DNA from: CAZBPZ01 sp964493955
GTDB lineage: Bacteria; Chloroflexota; Dehalococcoidia; Dehalococcoidales; Fen-1064
Reading direction: 5' to 3'
Assembly: GCA_964493955.1 (NCBI GenBank)
Contig: CAZBPZ010000018.1
Span: 1 to 26,302, forward strand
DNA length: 26,302 nt
The notes beneath the pieces are model-generated. The model was not told where the DNA came from and made no database searches. It was given only the letters and a program-made list of their open reading frames with translations. The translations under genes were made by a program, and so were the position numbers. Shown here in pieces: positions 18,945-25,400 of the stretch. Each line of letters starts with the position of its first letter. Within the stretch, counting starts at the first letter, position 1.

Positions 18945-20207
18945 CTACGTCCCTTCCTGCCAGCTCTTGAGGTAGTTTTCCTGCTCTGGCGTGAGCGTGT
19001 CTATGCTAATCCCCATGGCGTTCAGTTTGAGCCGGGCCACCTCGCGGTCTATCTCCGGGGGGACGGGGTAGACCCTGGTCTTGAGTTTGTCCCGGTGCCG
19101 GGCGAGGTAGGCGATGCAGAGCGCCTGGTTGGCAAAGCTCATGTCCATGACGCTGGCAGGGTGGCCCTCGGCGGCCGCCAGGTTGATGAGCCGGCCCTCG
19201 CCCAGCAGGTAAAGGTGGCGCCCGTCCACCAGCGTGAACTCCTCCACGAAGGGGCGCACCACACGGCGGGCGCGCGACATGCTCTCCAGCGCCGGGATGT
19301 TGATTTCAACGTTGAAGTGGCCGCTGTTGGCCAGCAGCGTGCCGTCCTTCATGGCCTCAAGGTGGGCCCGGTCGATGACGTTCTTGTTGCCGCTGATGGT
19401 GATGAAGATATCGCCAATCCGGGCGGCCTCGGCCAGGGGCATCACCCGGAAACCGTCCATCACAGCCTCAAGGGCACGCACCGGCTCCACCTCGGTGATG
19501 ATGACATGGGCCCCCATCCCCCGCGCCCGCATGGCAATGCCGTGCCCGCACCAGCCGTAGCCGCAGACTACCACCTGCTTGCCGGCCCAGAGGACATTGG
19601 TGGCCCGGGTAATGCCGTCCACCGTGCTCTGGCCGGTGCCGTAGCGGTTGTCAAAGAGGTACTTGGTCTGGGCGTCATTGACGGCGATGATGGGATAGCG
19701 GAGGGCACCCGTCTTTTCCAGGCTGCGCAGCCGGATGACACCAGTGGTGGTCTCTTCGGTACCGCCGATAACATCCCTGATTAGCTCCTGCCGCCTGGTG
19801 TGAAGCGTCGTCACCAGGTCCGCCCCGTCATCAACCGTAATGTGCGGTTTCAGGTCCAGGGCGGTGTTGATATGGGCGTAATATGTCCGGGAGTCCTCAC
19901 CCTTGATAGCGTTGGTGGGGATGCCGTAGTCCACCAGCGCCGCCGCGACATCGTCCTGGGTGCTGAGGGGGTTGGAGGCGCAGAGGACGGTCTCGGCCCC
20001 CCCGGCCTGGAGTGTCAGGGCCAGGTTGGCCGTCTCGGTGGTGATGTGAAGACAGGCGGCAACGCGTGTGCCCTCCAGGGGCCTTTCCCGGGCGAAGCGT
20101 TCGCGCAGGAGGCGTATCACCGGCATCTCGCGGGCGGCCCACTCAATCCGGCTGCGCCCCCCCTCCGCCAGGCTGCGGTCCTTCACATCATACTTGGCGT
20201 CACTCAT
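18945..20207 (-). CDS. ahcY: S-adenosylhomocysteine hydrolase
   Basis: The 420-aa enzyme is the shorter form common in archaea, thermophiles and Chloroflexota. It carries HITTETANL and CASNPLSTQDD in the substrate domain, DDGADL (126-131), NDAQTKYLFDNRYGTGQS with the substrate Lys/Asp pair, and the NAD-binding loop CGYGWCGHG (215-223). HFNVEI and the C-terminal LKSW segment complete it. It cleaves S-adenosylhomocysteine to homocysteine and adenosine and keeps methyltransferases from product inhibition. AAGGAG lies 8 nt before ATG 20207. That ribosome site falls within a 31-bp segment that is present twice upstream of the gene. Confidence 0.97.
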   Translation of the reverse strand: MSDAKYDVKDRSLAEGGRSRIEWAAREMPVIRLLRERFARERPLEGTRVAACLHITTETANLALTLQAGGAETVLCASNPLSTQDDVAAALVDYGIPTNAIKGEDSRTYYAHINTALDLKPHITVDDGADLVTTLHTRRQELIRDVIGGTEETTTGVIRLRSLEKTGALRYPIIAVNDAQTKYLFDNRYGTGQSTVDGITRATNVLWAGKQVVVCGYGWCGHGIAMRARGMGAHVIITEVEPVRALEAVMDGFRVMPLAEAARIGDIFITISGNKNVIDRAHLEAMKDGTLLANSGHFNVEINIPALESMSRARRVVRPFVEEFTLVDGRHLYLLGEGRLINLAAAEGHPASVMDMSFANQALCIAYLARHRDKLKTRVYPVPPEIDREVARLKLNAMGISIDTLTPEQENYLKSWQEGT

Positions 20208-20297
20208 CCAGAACTCCTTGCGGGCATGACCGGCTCGACTGTTGCGCTGTCACACACCATAGCTGAATCCAGAACTCCTTGCGGGCATGACCGGCTC
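20206..20297 (-). repeat. 31-bp perfect direct repeat duplicating the ahcY ribosome-binding region
   Basis: The segments 20206-20236 and 20267-20297 are identical over 31 bp with a 61-bp period. On the coding strand each copy contains ATGCCCGCAAGGAG, that is, a small ATG plus the Shine-Dalgarno site. The copy nearest the gene supplies the real site for ahcY. The distal copy instead opens a tiny frame reading MPARSSGFSYGV. Confidence 0.9.
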
Positions 20298-20344
20298 ACG
20301 AGAAAGGTTGTAGAGACTGCCGCGGCGCACGCGTACTAGAAGCA

Positions 20345-20355
20345 AGTGTAGCACA
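20345..20355 (-). promoter_or_regulatory. Extended -10 promoter of the ahcY-metK operon
   Basis: The minus strand reads TGTGC-TACACT, with no convincing -35. It lies in the 169-bp gap between the PHP gene and ahcY, giving a leader of about 130 nt that includes both 31-bp repeats. Confidence 0.45.
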
Positions 20356-20376
20356 TTTCCCGGTTGCCTGCCCACC

Positions 20377-21255
20377 TCACCGGACCTTACCCCCGGTACC
20401 CGGGAACTGGCTGGCCACCCAGTCCGGCACGCCCGCCGTGCCCATGATGATTGGCTGCTGGTGGCAGTCGCTGCCGCCGGTGGCGAGCAGGCCGTGGCGG
20501 CGCGTGAACTCAACGTAATGGGCGGTGGCGCGGGCGCTGTGGCGCGGGTGCCAGCACTCCACCCCGTCAATCAGGCCGAGCATGGTCTCCTCGATGAGGC
20601 GTGATTGCTCCTGCAGGTCGTTGGACGCCCTGACGAGCGAGGTACCATGAGGGTCGGCGGGGTGGGCCAGCACCAGCCGGCCCCCGGCCCCGTGGACGAG
20701 GTCCGAGGCCTCACGCAGGCCCAGGGGGTACTTGGGCACGTCGCACTTCACCAGGTAGCGGTCAAAGGCGGCCTGCCGGTCGGCCACGATGCCTTTCTCC
20801 ACCAGGTAGTCGGCGATGTGCGGGCGCCCCAGCGTGCCGTCCGCGCGGTCCTGGATGAGCTCCAGGTCAGCCTCGGTGAGGGGCGCCAGGCCATCGCGCG
20901 CGAACTCGGCATTGAGGTTGTGGAGGATTTGCCCGGCCCGCCACCGGCGGTGCTCGGCCATCGCCTCCAGCCGGTGTACCAGGGCGGGGTTGGTGATGTC
21001 GAAACCATATCCAAGGAAGTCGAGCGAGAGGGTGCCGGCGCTGGTGTGATGGGTAACGTTGAGCTCCACGCCGGTAATGTAGCCGATGCCCGCCTCGGCG
21101 GCGAGGGTAACAGCCGCGGCCTGGGCCGCGATTGAGTCATGGTCGGTGATGGAGAGCAGGCCGATGTCACGCCGCGCCGCCTCGCGGATGACCTCCTCCA
21201 CCGGTAGCGCCCCGTCCGAGCCGGTGCGGGTGTGGACGTGCAGGTCAATCTTCAT
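20377..21255 (-). CDS. PHP-domain metal-dependent phosphoesterase (TrpH/RNase AM-like)
   Basis: The 292-aa product has the full set of PHP metal ligands: DLHVHTRTGSDG (His6, His8), SITDHDS, the GVELN glutamate, a central His-rich insert, LVLAHPADP and the closing GSDCHQ. This arrangement, with the inserted helical part (about 95-175), is that of the TrpH/YciV family, whose members hydrolyse 3',5'-bisphosphonucleosides or trim RNA 5' ends. The precise substrate cannot be read. Its ATG overlaps the stop codon of the kinase gene (ATGA), so the two are translationally coupled. The ribosome site lies within the end of that gene. Confidence 0.88.
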   Translation of the reverse strand: MKIDLHVHTRTGSDGALPVEEVIREAARRDIGLLSITDHDSIAAQAAAVTLAAEAGIGYITGVELNVTHHTSAGTLSLDFLGYGFDITNPALVHRLEAMAEHRRWRAGQILHNLNAEFARDGLAPLTEADLELIQDRADGTLGRPHIADYLVEKGIVADRQAAFDRYLVKCDVPKYPLGLREASDLVHGAGGRLVLAHPADPHGTSLVRASNDLQEQSRLIEETMLGLIDGVECWHPRHSARATAHYVEFTRRHGLLATGGSDCHQQPIIMGTAGVPDWVASQFPGTGGKVR

Positions 21256-21863
21256 TTCGTCGGGACCGTTGTTTCGCTGATGATGCGCCAGTCCTCCGGG
21301 GGGTCCCGGCTGGTGTCCACCACCAGGTGGGTGATGGAGATACCGGGGAAGTGCTGCCTCAGGTCGGCCAGGTCAACCGGCTCGAAGGCACGCTTGTTGT
21401 TGAGGTAGGCCTCCTCGGTGAGGGCGTTGGACTCGTACTGCTCCCGGGTGCGTGCCAGGATGCGCCGGATGGAGACCTCCTGGGGGCAGTCCGTCTGCAG
21501 GATGACGAGGCGCCGGCTGTGCCGGGCGGCGATTGCGGCGGCACGGCGCCGCAGGGCCTGCTTGACGAAGGTGGCGTCCAGGATGACACCTTCGTGGCTT
21601 TGCAGGGCCTCGTCGGCCTGGCGGAACATCTCGTCATAGACGGCGGTGCGCTTCTTCATGTCGCCGGCTACCTTTTCGTCGAAGATGTCCTCTCCCCGGA
21701 GGACTTCCAGGCGGATGATGTCCGAGCGGAGCAAGGGGTAGCCGGTGAGGCGGGCAATCTCCTCGGTGGTCTCCGTCTTCCAGGTACCGGGTAGCCCGCA
21801 GGCGATGATGACGAAGCCTCCCCCCAGCTTTTCCCTGATGTACCTGAGGAAGGGTTCCTTCAT
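21252..21863 (-). CDS. P-loop kinase of the COG0645 / AAA_33 type
   Basis: The 203-aa product is a small nucleotide-binding kinase. A beta strand (GFVIIACGLPG) leads into the P-loop at residues 23-30. Later come YDEMFRQADEALQ, ILDATFVK (Walker B-like D) and the lid ILARTREQYESNALTEEAYLNNK. In many bacteria this domain is fused to the C-terminus of an APH-like kinase (COG2187); here the APH-like half is the separate gene 19 bp upstream. The P-loop reads GLPGTWKT, so the usual glycine before the invariant lysine is tryptophan. GAGAGG lies 4 nt before ATG 21863. The substrate is unknown, as for the family. Confidence 0.8.
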   Translation of the reverse strand: MKEPFLRYIREKLGGGFVIIACGLPGTWKTETTEEIARLTGYPLLRSDIIRLEVLRGEDIFDEKVAGDMKKRTAVYDEMFRQADEALQSHEGVILDATFVKQALRRRAAAIAARHSRRLVILQTDCPQEVSIRRILARTREQYESNALTEEAYLNNKRAFEPVDLADLRQHFPGISITHLVVDTSRDPPEDWRIISETTVPTK

Positions 21864-21882
21864 TTTGCCTCTCCCCGTCTGG

Positions 21883-22878
21883 CTAGCGGGTGTATGCCTC
21901 GGCCAGTTCAAAGTAGCGCTGCGCCAGGGCCAGTGCCTCTGCCCGCTCGTCCTCCGGGACCAGCGGGTCGTCCAGCTTGAAGCCGGCCACCTTACCCCGC
22001 ACGAAGGCGAAGTAGCACTTGTAGAAGTTGAGCAGCCCGGCCAGCCCGGTATCCCCGCTGTGCTCAATGTAGGCCTTCACGAAGGCATCTGCCAGGTCGC
22101 TCCGGCCCAGGCGGTCAATGTCCATGCTGAGGAAGGCCACCTCGCCGGCGACGTCCACGTAGCGGAAGCGGTCATTGAACTCGATGCAGTCAAAGATACA
22201 GACCGGGTCGGTGAAGCAGACGTGGGCAGTATGGAGGTCGCCGTGGCAGTCACGCACCCGGCCCTCGGCCACCCGCTGCTGCAGCCGGGCGGCCTCGTGC
22301 TGGATGAAGCGGCGGGTGTAGCTGGCAATGCGGTCGTAGCGTGCCGGCGGGAGGGTGCGGCCCACGTAGTCCCGCACCTGCTGGAAGTTCTCCTCGGTGT
22401 TGGTGCGGATGGTGGTAATGTCACCGAAGCCGCTGACAACCGCGGCACGGGCGTGGAAGTCGGCCAGGGTGGCGGCGAGCCGGCGCACCATCTCCACCGA
22501 GACCCGCCCCTCTCCCAGGAGAACGTCCATCATGCGCTCCCCGGGGAGGCGCCGCATCTTCACGGCGTACTCCACCACCTTACCGCTTCCGCCGAGGCTG
22601 AGGCGGCCGTCTTTGATGGTGATGGCAACAACGCCGAGGTAGGCGTGCGGGCAGAGCCGCCGGTTGAGGTCAACCTCTTTGCGGCAGAACTCAAGGCGCT
22701 GCTCCAGGGTGGTGTAGTCCAGGTAGCCGAGGTTGACCGGCTTCTTGACCTTGTAGACGTAGTCGCCCGCCAGGAAGACCACCGACATCTGCGTCTGCTC
22801 CAGCGCCACGGCGGGCGCCGGGTCAGGGTAGATGGCCGGGTCCGAGAGGGCGGCAATAATGTCTTCTAGCTGTGGCAT
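21883..22878 (-). CDS. Aminoglycoside-phosphotransferase-like kinase (COG2187)
   Basis: The 331-aa product has the eukaryotic-like kinase fold of the APH superfamily. A lysine in VYKVKKPV (about 43-46) would hold ATP, the catalytic loop is CHGDLHTAHV (HGDLH 212-216), and IFDCIEFND (229-236) supplies the metal aspartate. YLDYTTLEQRLEFCRKEVDLN is characteristic of COG2187. The substrate is not known; antibiotic modification is unlikely given its chromosomal position and family. Together with the next gene it reconstitutes the fused APH/P-loop protein found elsewhere. The ribosome site is weak, and a GC-rich hairpin (22885-22912; GGGCGGC arms) lies just before the start. Confidence 0.82.
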   Translation of the reverse strand: MPQLEDIIAALSDPAIYPDPAPAVALEQTQMSVVFLAGDYVYKVKKPVNLGYLDYTTLEQRLEFCRKEVDLNRRLCPHAYLGVVAITIKDGRLSLGGSGKVVEYAVKMRRLPGERMMDVLLGEGRVSVEMVRRLAATLADFHARAAVVSGFGDITTIRTNTEENFQQVRDYVGRTLPPARYDRIASYTRRFIQHEAARLQQRVAEGRVRDCHGDLHTAHVCFTDPVCIFDCIEFNDRFRYVDVAGEVAFLSMDIDRLGRSDLADAFVKAYIEHSGDTGLAGLLNFYKCYFAFVRGKVAGFKLDDPLVPEDERAEALALAQRYFELAEAYTR

Positions 22879-22936
22879 CGCTCGGGGCGGCCCGAAAGGC
22901 TGCCTGCCGCCCGGTATGGTGTGCCCGCCGGGCTGG

Positions 22937-23029
22937 CTAGCGCCGGGCCTTCTCGGCCTTCTGTTTCAGCTTGCGCTTCTTTTTCTTGAGGCGGTGCTTG
23001 CGCCAGGCAACTCGCTTCGTCTTGTTCAT
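22937..23029 (-). CDS. 30-aa highly basic small protein
   Basis: A minus-strand frame from ATG 23029 to TAG 22937 encodes 30 residues, more than half of them Lys or Arg, beginning MNKTKRVAWRKHRLKKKK and ending EKARR. Such tiny basic proteins in bacteria are often ribosome-associated (for example bTHX- or AURKAIP1/COX24-like peptides). I cannot match it with certainty to one family. A promoter (GTGACA, 18 bp, TATATT) ends only about 10 nt before the ATG, so the mRNA would be almost leaderless. Little else stands between it and the COG2187 gene 58 bp downstream. Confidence 0.65.
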   Translation of the reverse strand: MNKTKRVAWRKHRLKKKKRKLKQKAEKARR

Positions 23030-23039
23030 ACCACTAGTG

Positions 23040-23069
23040 AATATATACCGGGCGGGGGTGTTGTGTCAC
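23040..23069 (-). promoter_or_regulatory. Promoter of the 30-aa basic protein gene
   Basis: The minus strand has GTGACA (23064-23069), an 18-bp spacer and TATATT (23040-23045). The expected start lies about 4-5 nt before the ATG, giving a nearly leaderless transcript. Confidence 0.5.
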
Positions 23070-23073
23070 GCCC

Positions 23074-23268
23074 TTACTGGGTGTAGAGCCGGGCAAAGCG
23101 CCGGAAGGAGCGGTCGTAGGTGCGCTCCACCTCCGGCGGGAAGACGCAGCCGGGTAGCTCGTCCCTGCGCCGGTGGTAGGCGATGCACTCGCAGCACTTG
23201 CCCTTGCGCGGGCATGGCTCGTAGGTGCAGGTGCAGGTGGCCCGGGTCCCTTCAATCTGGCATTCCAT
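23074..23268 (-). CDS. DUF6485 cysteine-rich small protein
   Basis: The 64-aa product matches the DUF6485 pattern: MEC at the start, then CTCTYEPCPRKGKCCECIAYHR with paired cysteines, an ELPGCVFPP turn, and VERTYDRSFRRF at the C-terminus. Eight cysteines in 64 residues suggest a bound metal (zinc or iron-sulfur), which I infer. The family has no known function. It follows the MetE-like gene by 20 bp and probably shares its transcript. The best ribosome site (GGAG) is rather far from ATG 23268. Confidence 0.8.
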   Translation of the reverse strand: MECQIEGTRATCTCTYEPCPRKGKCCECIAYHRRRDELPGCVFPPEVERTYDRSFRRFARLYTQ

Positions 23269-23288
23269 AAGCGCTTCTGGTCTCCGCT

Positions 23289-24314
23289 TCAGGTGTACTT
23301 GCGGCGCATCTGCCCGGCGAGGTCAGCCAGCAGCTCCAGCGCCTGCCCGGCCGCCTCCTCCGAGCCCAGCGGGGCCAGCCCGCAGCTCGGCGTGAGGAGC
23401 GACTGGCGTGCCACCTGGCGGAAGGGCAGGCCGTTGCGGCTGAAGGGTGCCATCGTCTCCTCCAGGCGGTCCCGCAGGCTGGAAACGGTCTCTCTGGCCA
23501 GGCTCTCGGCCTCGTTGGGGACAATCCCCCAGGCCACCGTCCCCCCTTCGGCCAGGAACTGCCTGACCTCGTCGGCGTAGATGGCCAGCGTCTCCCCGTA
23601 GTTGTAGGCGTCGTAGCTGATGATGTCGGTCCTGGTCTGCAGGATTATTGACCAGTCAGTGTTGCCACAACAGTGCACCCCCTTGATGCCCTGGATGCCT
23701 TCGAAGACCTCGTCCAGCAGGCTGACGACCTGTTCCCTGGAGAGCATCATGCCGACCGAGCCGAAGGCGGACATGTAAGGCTCGTCCAGGAAGATGATGG
23801 TGCGCCCTGATAGCTGCCCCAGCACCTTCTCCATCCAGCTTGCCTTCATCTTCAGCAGCTTGGGAACGGCCTCGCCCAGGGTGTCATCGTAGAGGATGCC
23901 CTTGCGGTCTTCATCGGTCACGGTCAGGCCCCAGGTGACCGGGCCGGTGACCTGCCCCTTGACGGCCCAGGGTGCCGGGCCGCCGGAGCCGAGCATGGTG
24001 TGCAGGCCAGCGGCGTACTCCGCCCCGATGGCGTACTTGTAGCAGTCGTCCGCCAGGAAGTCGGCGTAGAACTGCTCCAGCTCGTCGCGGGCGCGCCGCC
24101 GCTCCACCCAGATGCGTTCGTCTTCTATCGTGATGCCGGGGAAGCCCTGGCTGTACTGGGCGTACATGTTCTCGTGGAAGGCACGCCGGGGTAGCTGCGG
24201 CCAGGCGGGAATGTCACGCAGGTAGTGCCGCACCTGGCGGCAGGCGGCCAGCGGGTCGCGGTGGGGCATGGAGCCTATCATGGTGGGCCGGCAGTTGAAT
24301 TCTACCCGTGCCAC
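23289..24314 (-). CDS. MetE/UroD-superfamily methyltransferase, candidate core methionine synthase
   Basis: The 341-aa TIM-barrel protein belongs to the MetE C-terminal/uroporphyrinogen decarboxylase superfamily. The zinc ligands of methionine synthases can be placed: His214 and Cys216 in VHCCGNTDW and Cys311 in TPSCGLAPLG (as in NPDCGL of MetE). The N-terminal TMIGSMPHRDP and KGQVTGPVTWG segments are typical. It lacks the N-terminal half of full MetE, like the single-domain core-MetE enzymes described for Dehalococcoides, which accept methyl groups from methylcobalamin. Position between mtnP and the ahcY-metK operon fits methionine regeneration, but other corrinoid methyltransferases look alike. 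The GTG start at 24314 is chosen because GGAG lies 10 nt upstream and the longer frame would overlap mtnP by 100 bp. Confidence 0.75.
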   Translation of the reverse strand: MARVEFNCRPTMIGSMPHRDPLAACRQVRHYLRDIPAWPQLPRRAFHENMYAQYSQGFPGITIEDERIWVERRRARDELEQFYADFLADDCYKYAIGAEYAAGLHTMLGSGGPAPWAVKGQVTGPVTWGLTVTDEDRKGILYDDTLGEAVPKLLKMKASWMEKVLGQLSGRTIIFLDEPYMSAFGSVGMMLSREQVVSLLDEVFEGIQGIKGVHCCGNTDWSIILQTRTDIISYDAYNYGETLAIYADEVRQFLAEGGTVAWGIVPNEAESLARETVSSLRDRLEETMAPFSRNGLPFRQVARQSLLTPSCGLAPLGSEEAAGQALELLADLAGQMRRKYT

Positions 24315-24331
24315 GCTACAGGTGCTCCTTC

Positions 24332-25201
24332 CTACACGTACTTGCCGATGATAAGCTCCAGCTTCTGCTTTGTCTGCGGTGGGATGGCCTCCGGGGCGGT
24401 GACGATGGCCGTCTTCAGGGCACTGGCGCACTCGCAGTTGCGCTCAGCCTGGACCTTGGCCACGGCCCGCCGGATGATTTCGCGGATGGCATCCGTGTTG
24501 CGCTGCAGGGTGGCAACGATTTCCATTATCTCCGTCGGCTCTTCGTCCTTCCAGCAGTCAAAGTCGGTCACCCCGCAGATAGAAGCGTAGCAGATTTCGG
24601 CCTCGCGGGCGAGCTTGGCCTCGGGGGCGGCCGTCATGCCGATGATGTCCATCCCCCAGGCCCGGTGCAGGAGTGACTCGGCCCGGGTGGAGAAGGCCGG
24701 CCCCTCCATGGCAAGGTAGGTGCCGCCGTAGTGGACGGTAGCGCCGACCTCCTGCCCGGCCTGGTAGAGGGTGCGCGAGAGCTCAGGGCAGAAGGGCCGG
24801 GCCAGCAGCACGTGGGCGACGATGCCTTCGCCGAAGAAGGTGCTGACACGCCCCTTGGTGCGGTCCACGAGCTGGTCCGGGATGACGAGGTCGCCCGGCT
24901 TGAGCTCCTCGCGGAAGCTGCCGCAGGCGTTGACGGCGATGATACGTTCCACCCCGAGCCACTTCAGCGCCCAGATGTTGGCGCGCTGGGGAATCTCCGA
25001 GGGGAGGATGTGGTGGCCGCGCCCGTGCCGGGGCAGGAAGGCCACCCCCACGCCGCTGAGCCGGCCGAGGGTGATGGTGTCGCTGGGGGGGCCGAAGGGG
25101 GTCTCAACAGTTATCTGCTGCACGTCCTCAATGCCGGGGATGTCATAGAGACCACTCCCCCCGATAACTCCGATTTTGGCGCGGGGTGATGGGGACATCA
25201 T
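24332..25201 (-). CDS. mtnP: S-methyl-5'-thioadenosine phosphorylase
   Basis: The 289-aa product is a class of purine nucleoside phosphorylase with the MTAP layout: IGVIGGSGLYDI at the start (phosphate loop), LPRHGRGHHILPSEI (phosphate-binding and trimer site), AVNACGSFREEL, the TYLAMEGPAFSTRAE substrate segment and GMTAAPEAKLAREAEICYA. The late CGVTDFDCWKDEEPTEIMEI block separates it from ordinary guanosine phosphorylases. It splits methylthioadenosine into adenine and methylthioribose-1-phosphate, the first step of sulfur salvage. AGGAGG lies 7 nt before ATG 25201. It heads a probable transcript with the MetE-like and DUF6485 genes. Confidence 0.95.
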   Translation of the reverse strand: MMSPSPRAKIGVIGGSGLYDIPGIEDVQQITVETPFGPPSDTITLGRLSGVGVAFLPRHGRGHHILPSEIPQRANIWALKWLGVERIIAVNACGSFREELKPGDLVIPDQLVDRTKGRVSTFFGEGIVAHVLLARPFCPELSRTLYQAGQEVGATVHYGGTYLAMEGPAFSTRAESLLHRAWGMDIIGMTAAPEAKLAREAEICYASICGVTDFDCWKDEEPTEIMEIVATLQRNTDAIREIIRRAVAKVQAERNCECASALKTAIVTAPEAIPPQTKQKLELIIGKYV

Positions 25202-25284
25202 GCGGGGACCTCCTCAGGTGCCACAATTTGGCTGGCTACTCCATCTGCTGGTGCACAGTTTATATTTTACCGGACAGCGGGTTA
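25202..25284 (-). promoter_or_regulatory. Upstream region of mtnP
   Basis: The minus strand carries an AT-rich patch (TAAAATATAAACT, about 25259-25271) suited to a -10, but no well-spaced -35. I therefore mark the region rather than a defined promoter. Confidence 0.3.
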
Positions 25285-25313
25285 TTGACATGGTGTAGCA
25301 CTTGTGCTACGCT
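25285..25313 (+). promoter_or_regulatory. Orphan plus-strand promoter with embedded operator
   Basis: TTGACA (25285-25290), a 17-bp spacer and TACGCT (25308-25313) form a promoter pointing away from mtnP. The palindrome GTAGCACTTGTGCTAC (25295-25310; two 7-bp arms) fills the spacer and part of the -10, so a bound repressor dimer would block it. This is the layout of many toxin-antitoxin operators, yet no antitoxin gene follows. Confidence 0.6.
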
Positions 25314-25319
25314 GACAAT

Positions 25320-25400
25320 AATTCGAGCAATCGAAGGTGGATGGCCCGTGTAGGGCTAGCGTGGAGAGATCAGGCAACTGCCTGGTCTCTCCATTTTTCT
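25320..25400 (+). ncRNA. Candidate small RNA or residue of a lost gene
   Basis: Between the promoter above and the terminator at 25363-25400 lies a transcript of about 80 nt. The only frame in it is a 20-codon one from ATG 25341 (GAAGGTGG just upstream), starting MARVGLAWRDQ, whose last part is the terminator stem itself. A real protein is thus doubtful. It may be an sRNA or the fossil of a toxin-antitoxin operon. Confidence 0.3.
25363..25400 (+). terminator. Strong intrinsic terminator (plus strand)
   Basis: A 14-bp stem (GGAGAGATCAGGCA / TGCCTGGTCTCTCC, one G-U pair) is followed by ATTTTTCTT. The T-run lies on the plus strand only. On the minus strand the hairpin directly follows the DUF3800 stop but has no T-run. 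Confidence 0.85.

Noticed and set aside
20206..20297. A CRISPR array
   Set aside because: There are only two repeat copies with one spacer, the repeat contains the ahcY ribosome site, and no cas genes are near.
20208..20376. A SAM or SAH riboswitch before ahcY-metK
   Set aside because: I could not find the conserved cores of SAM-I, SAM-II, SAM/SAH or SAH aptamers in the leader; the only clear structure is the 31-bp repeat.
22885..22912. Hairpin before the COG2187 gene as terminator of the 30-aa gene
   Set aside because: It has 7-bp GC arms but no T-run on the minus strand.
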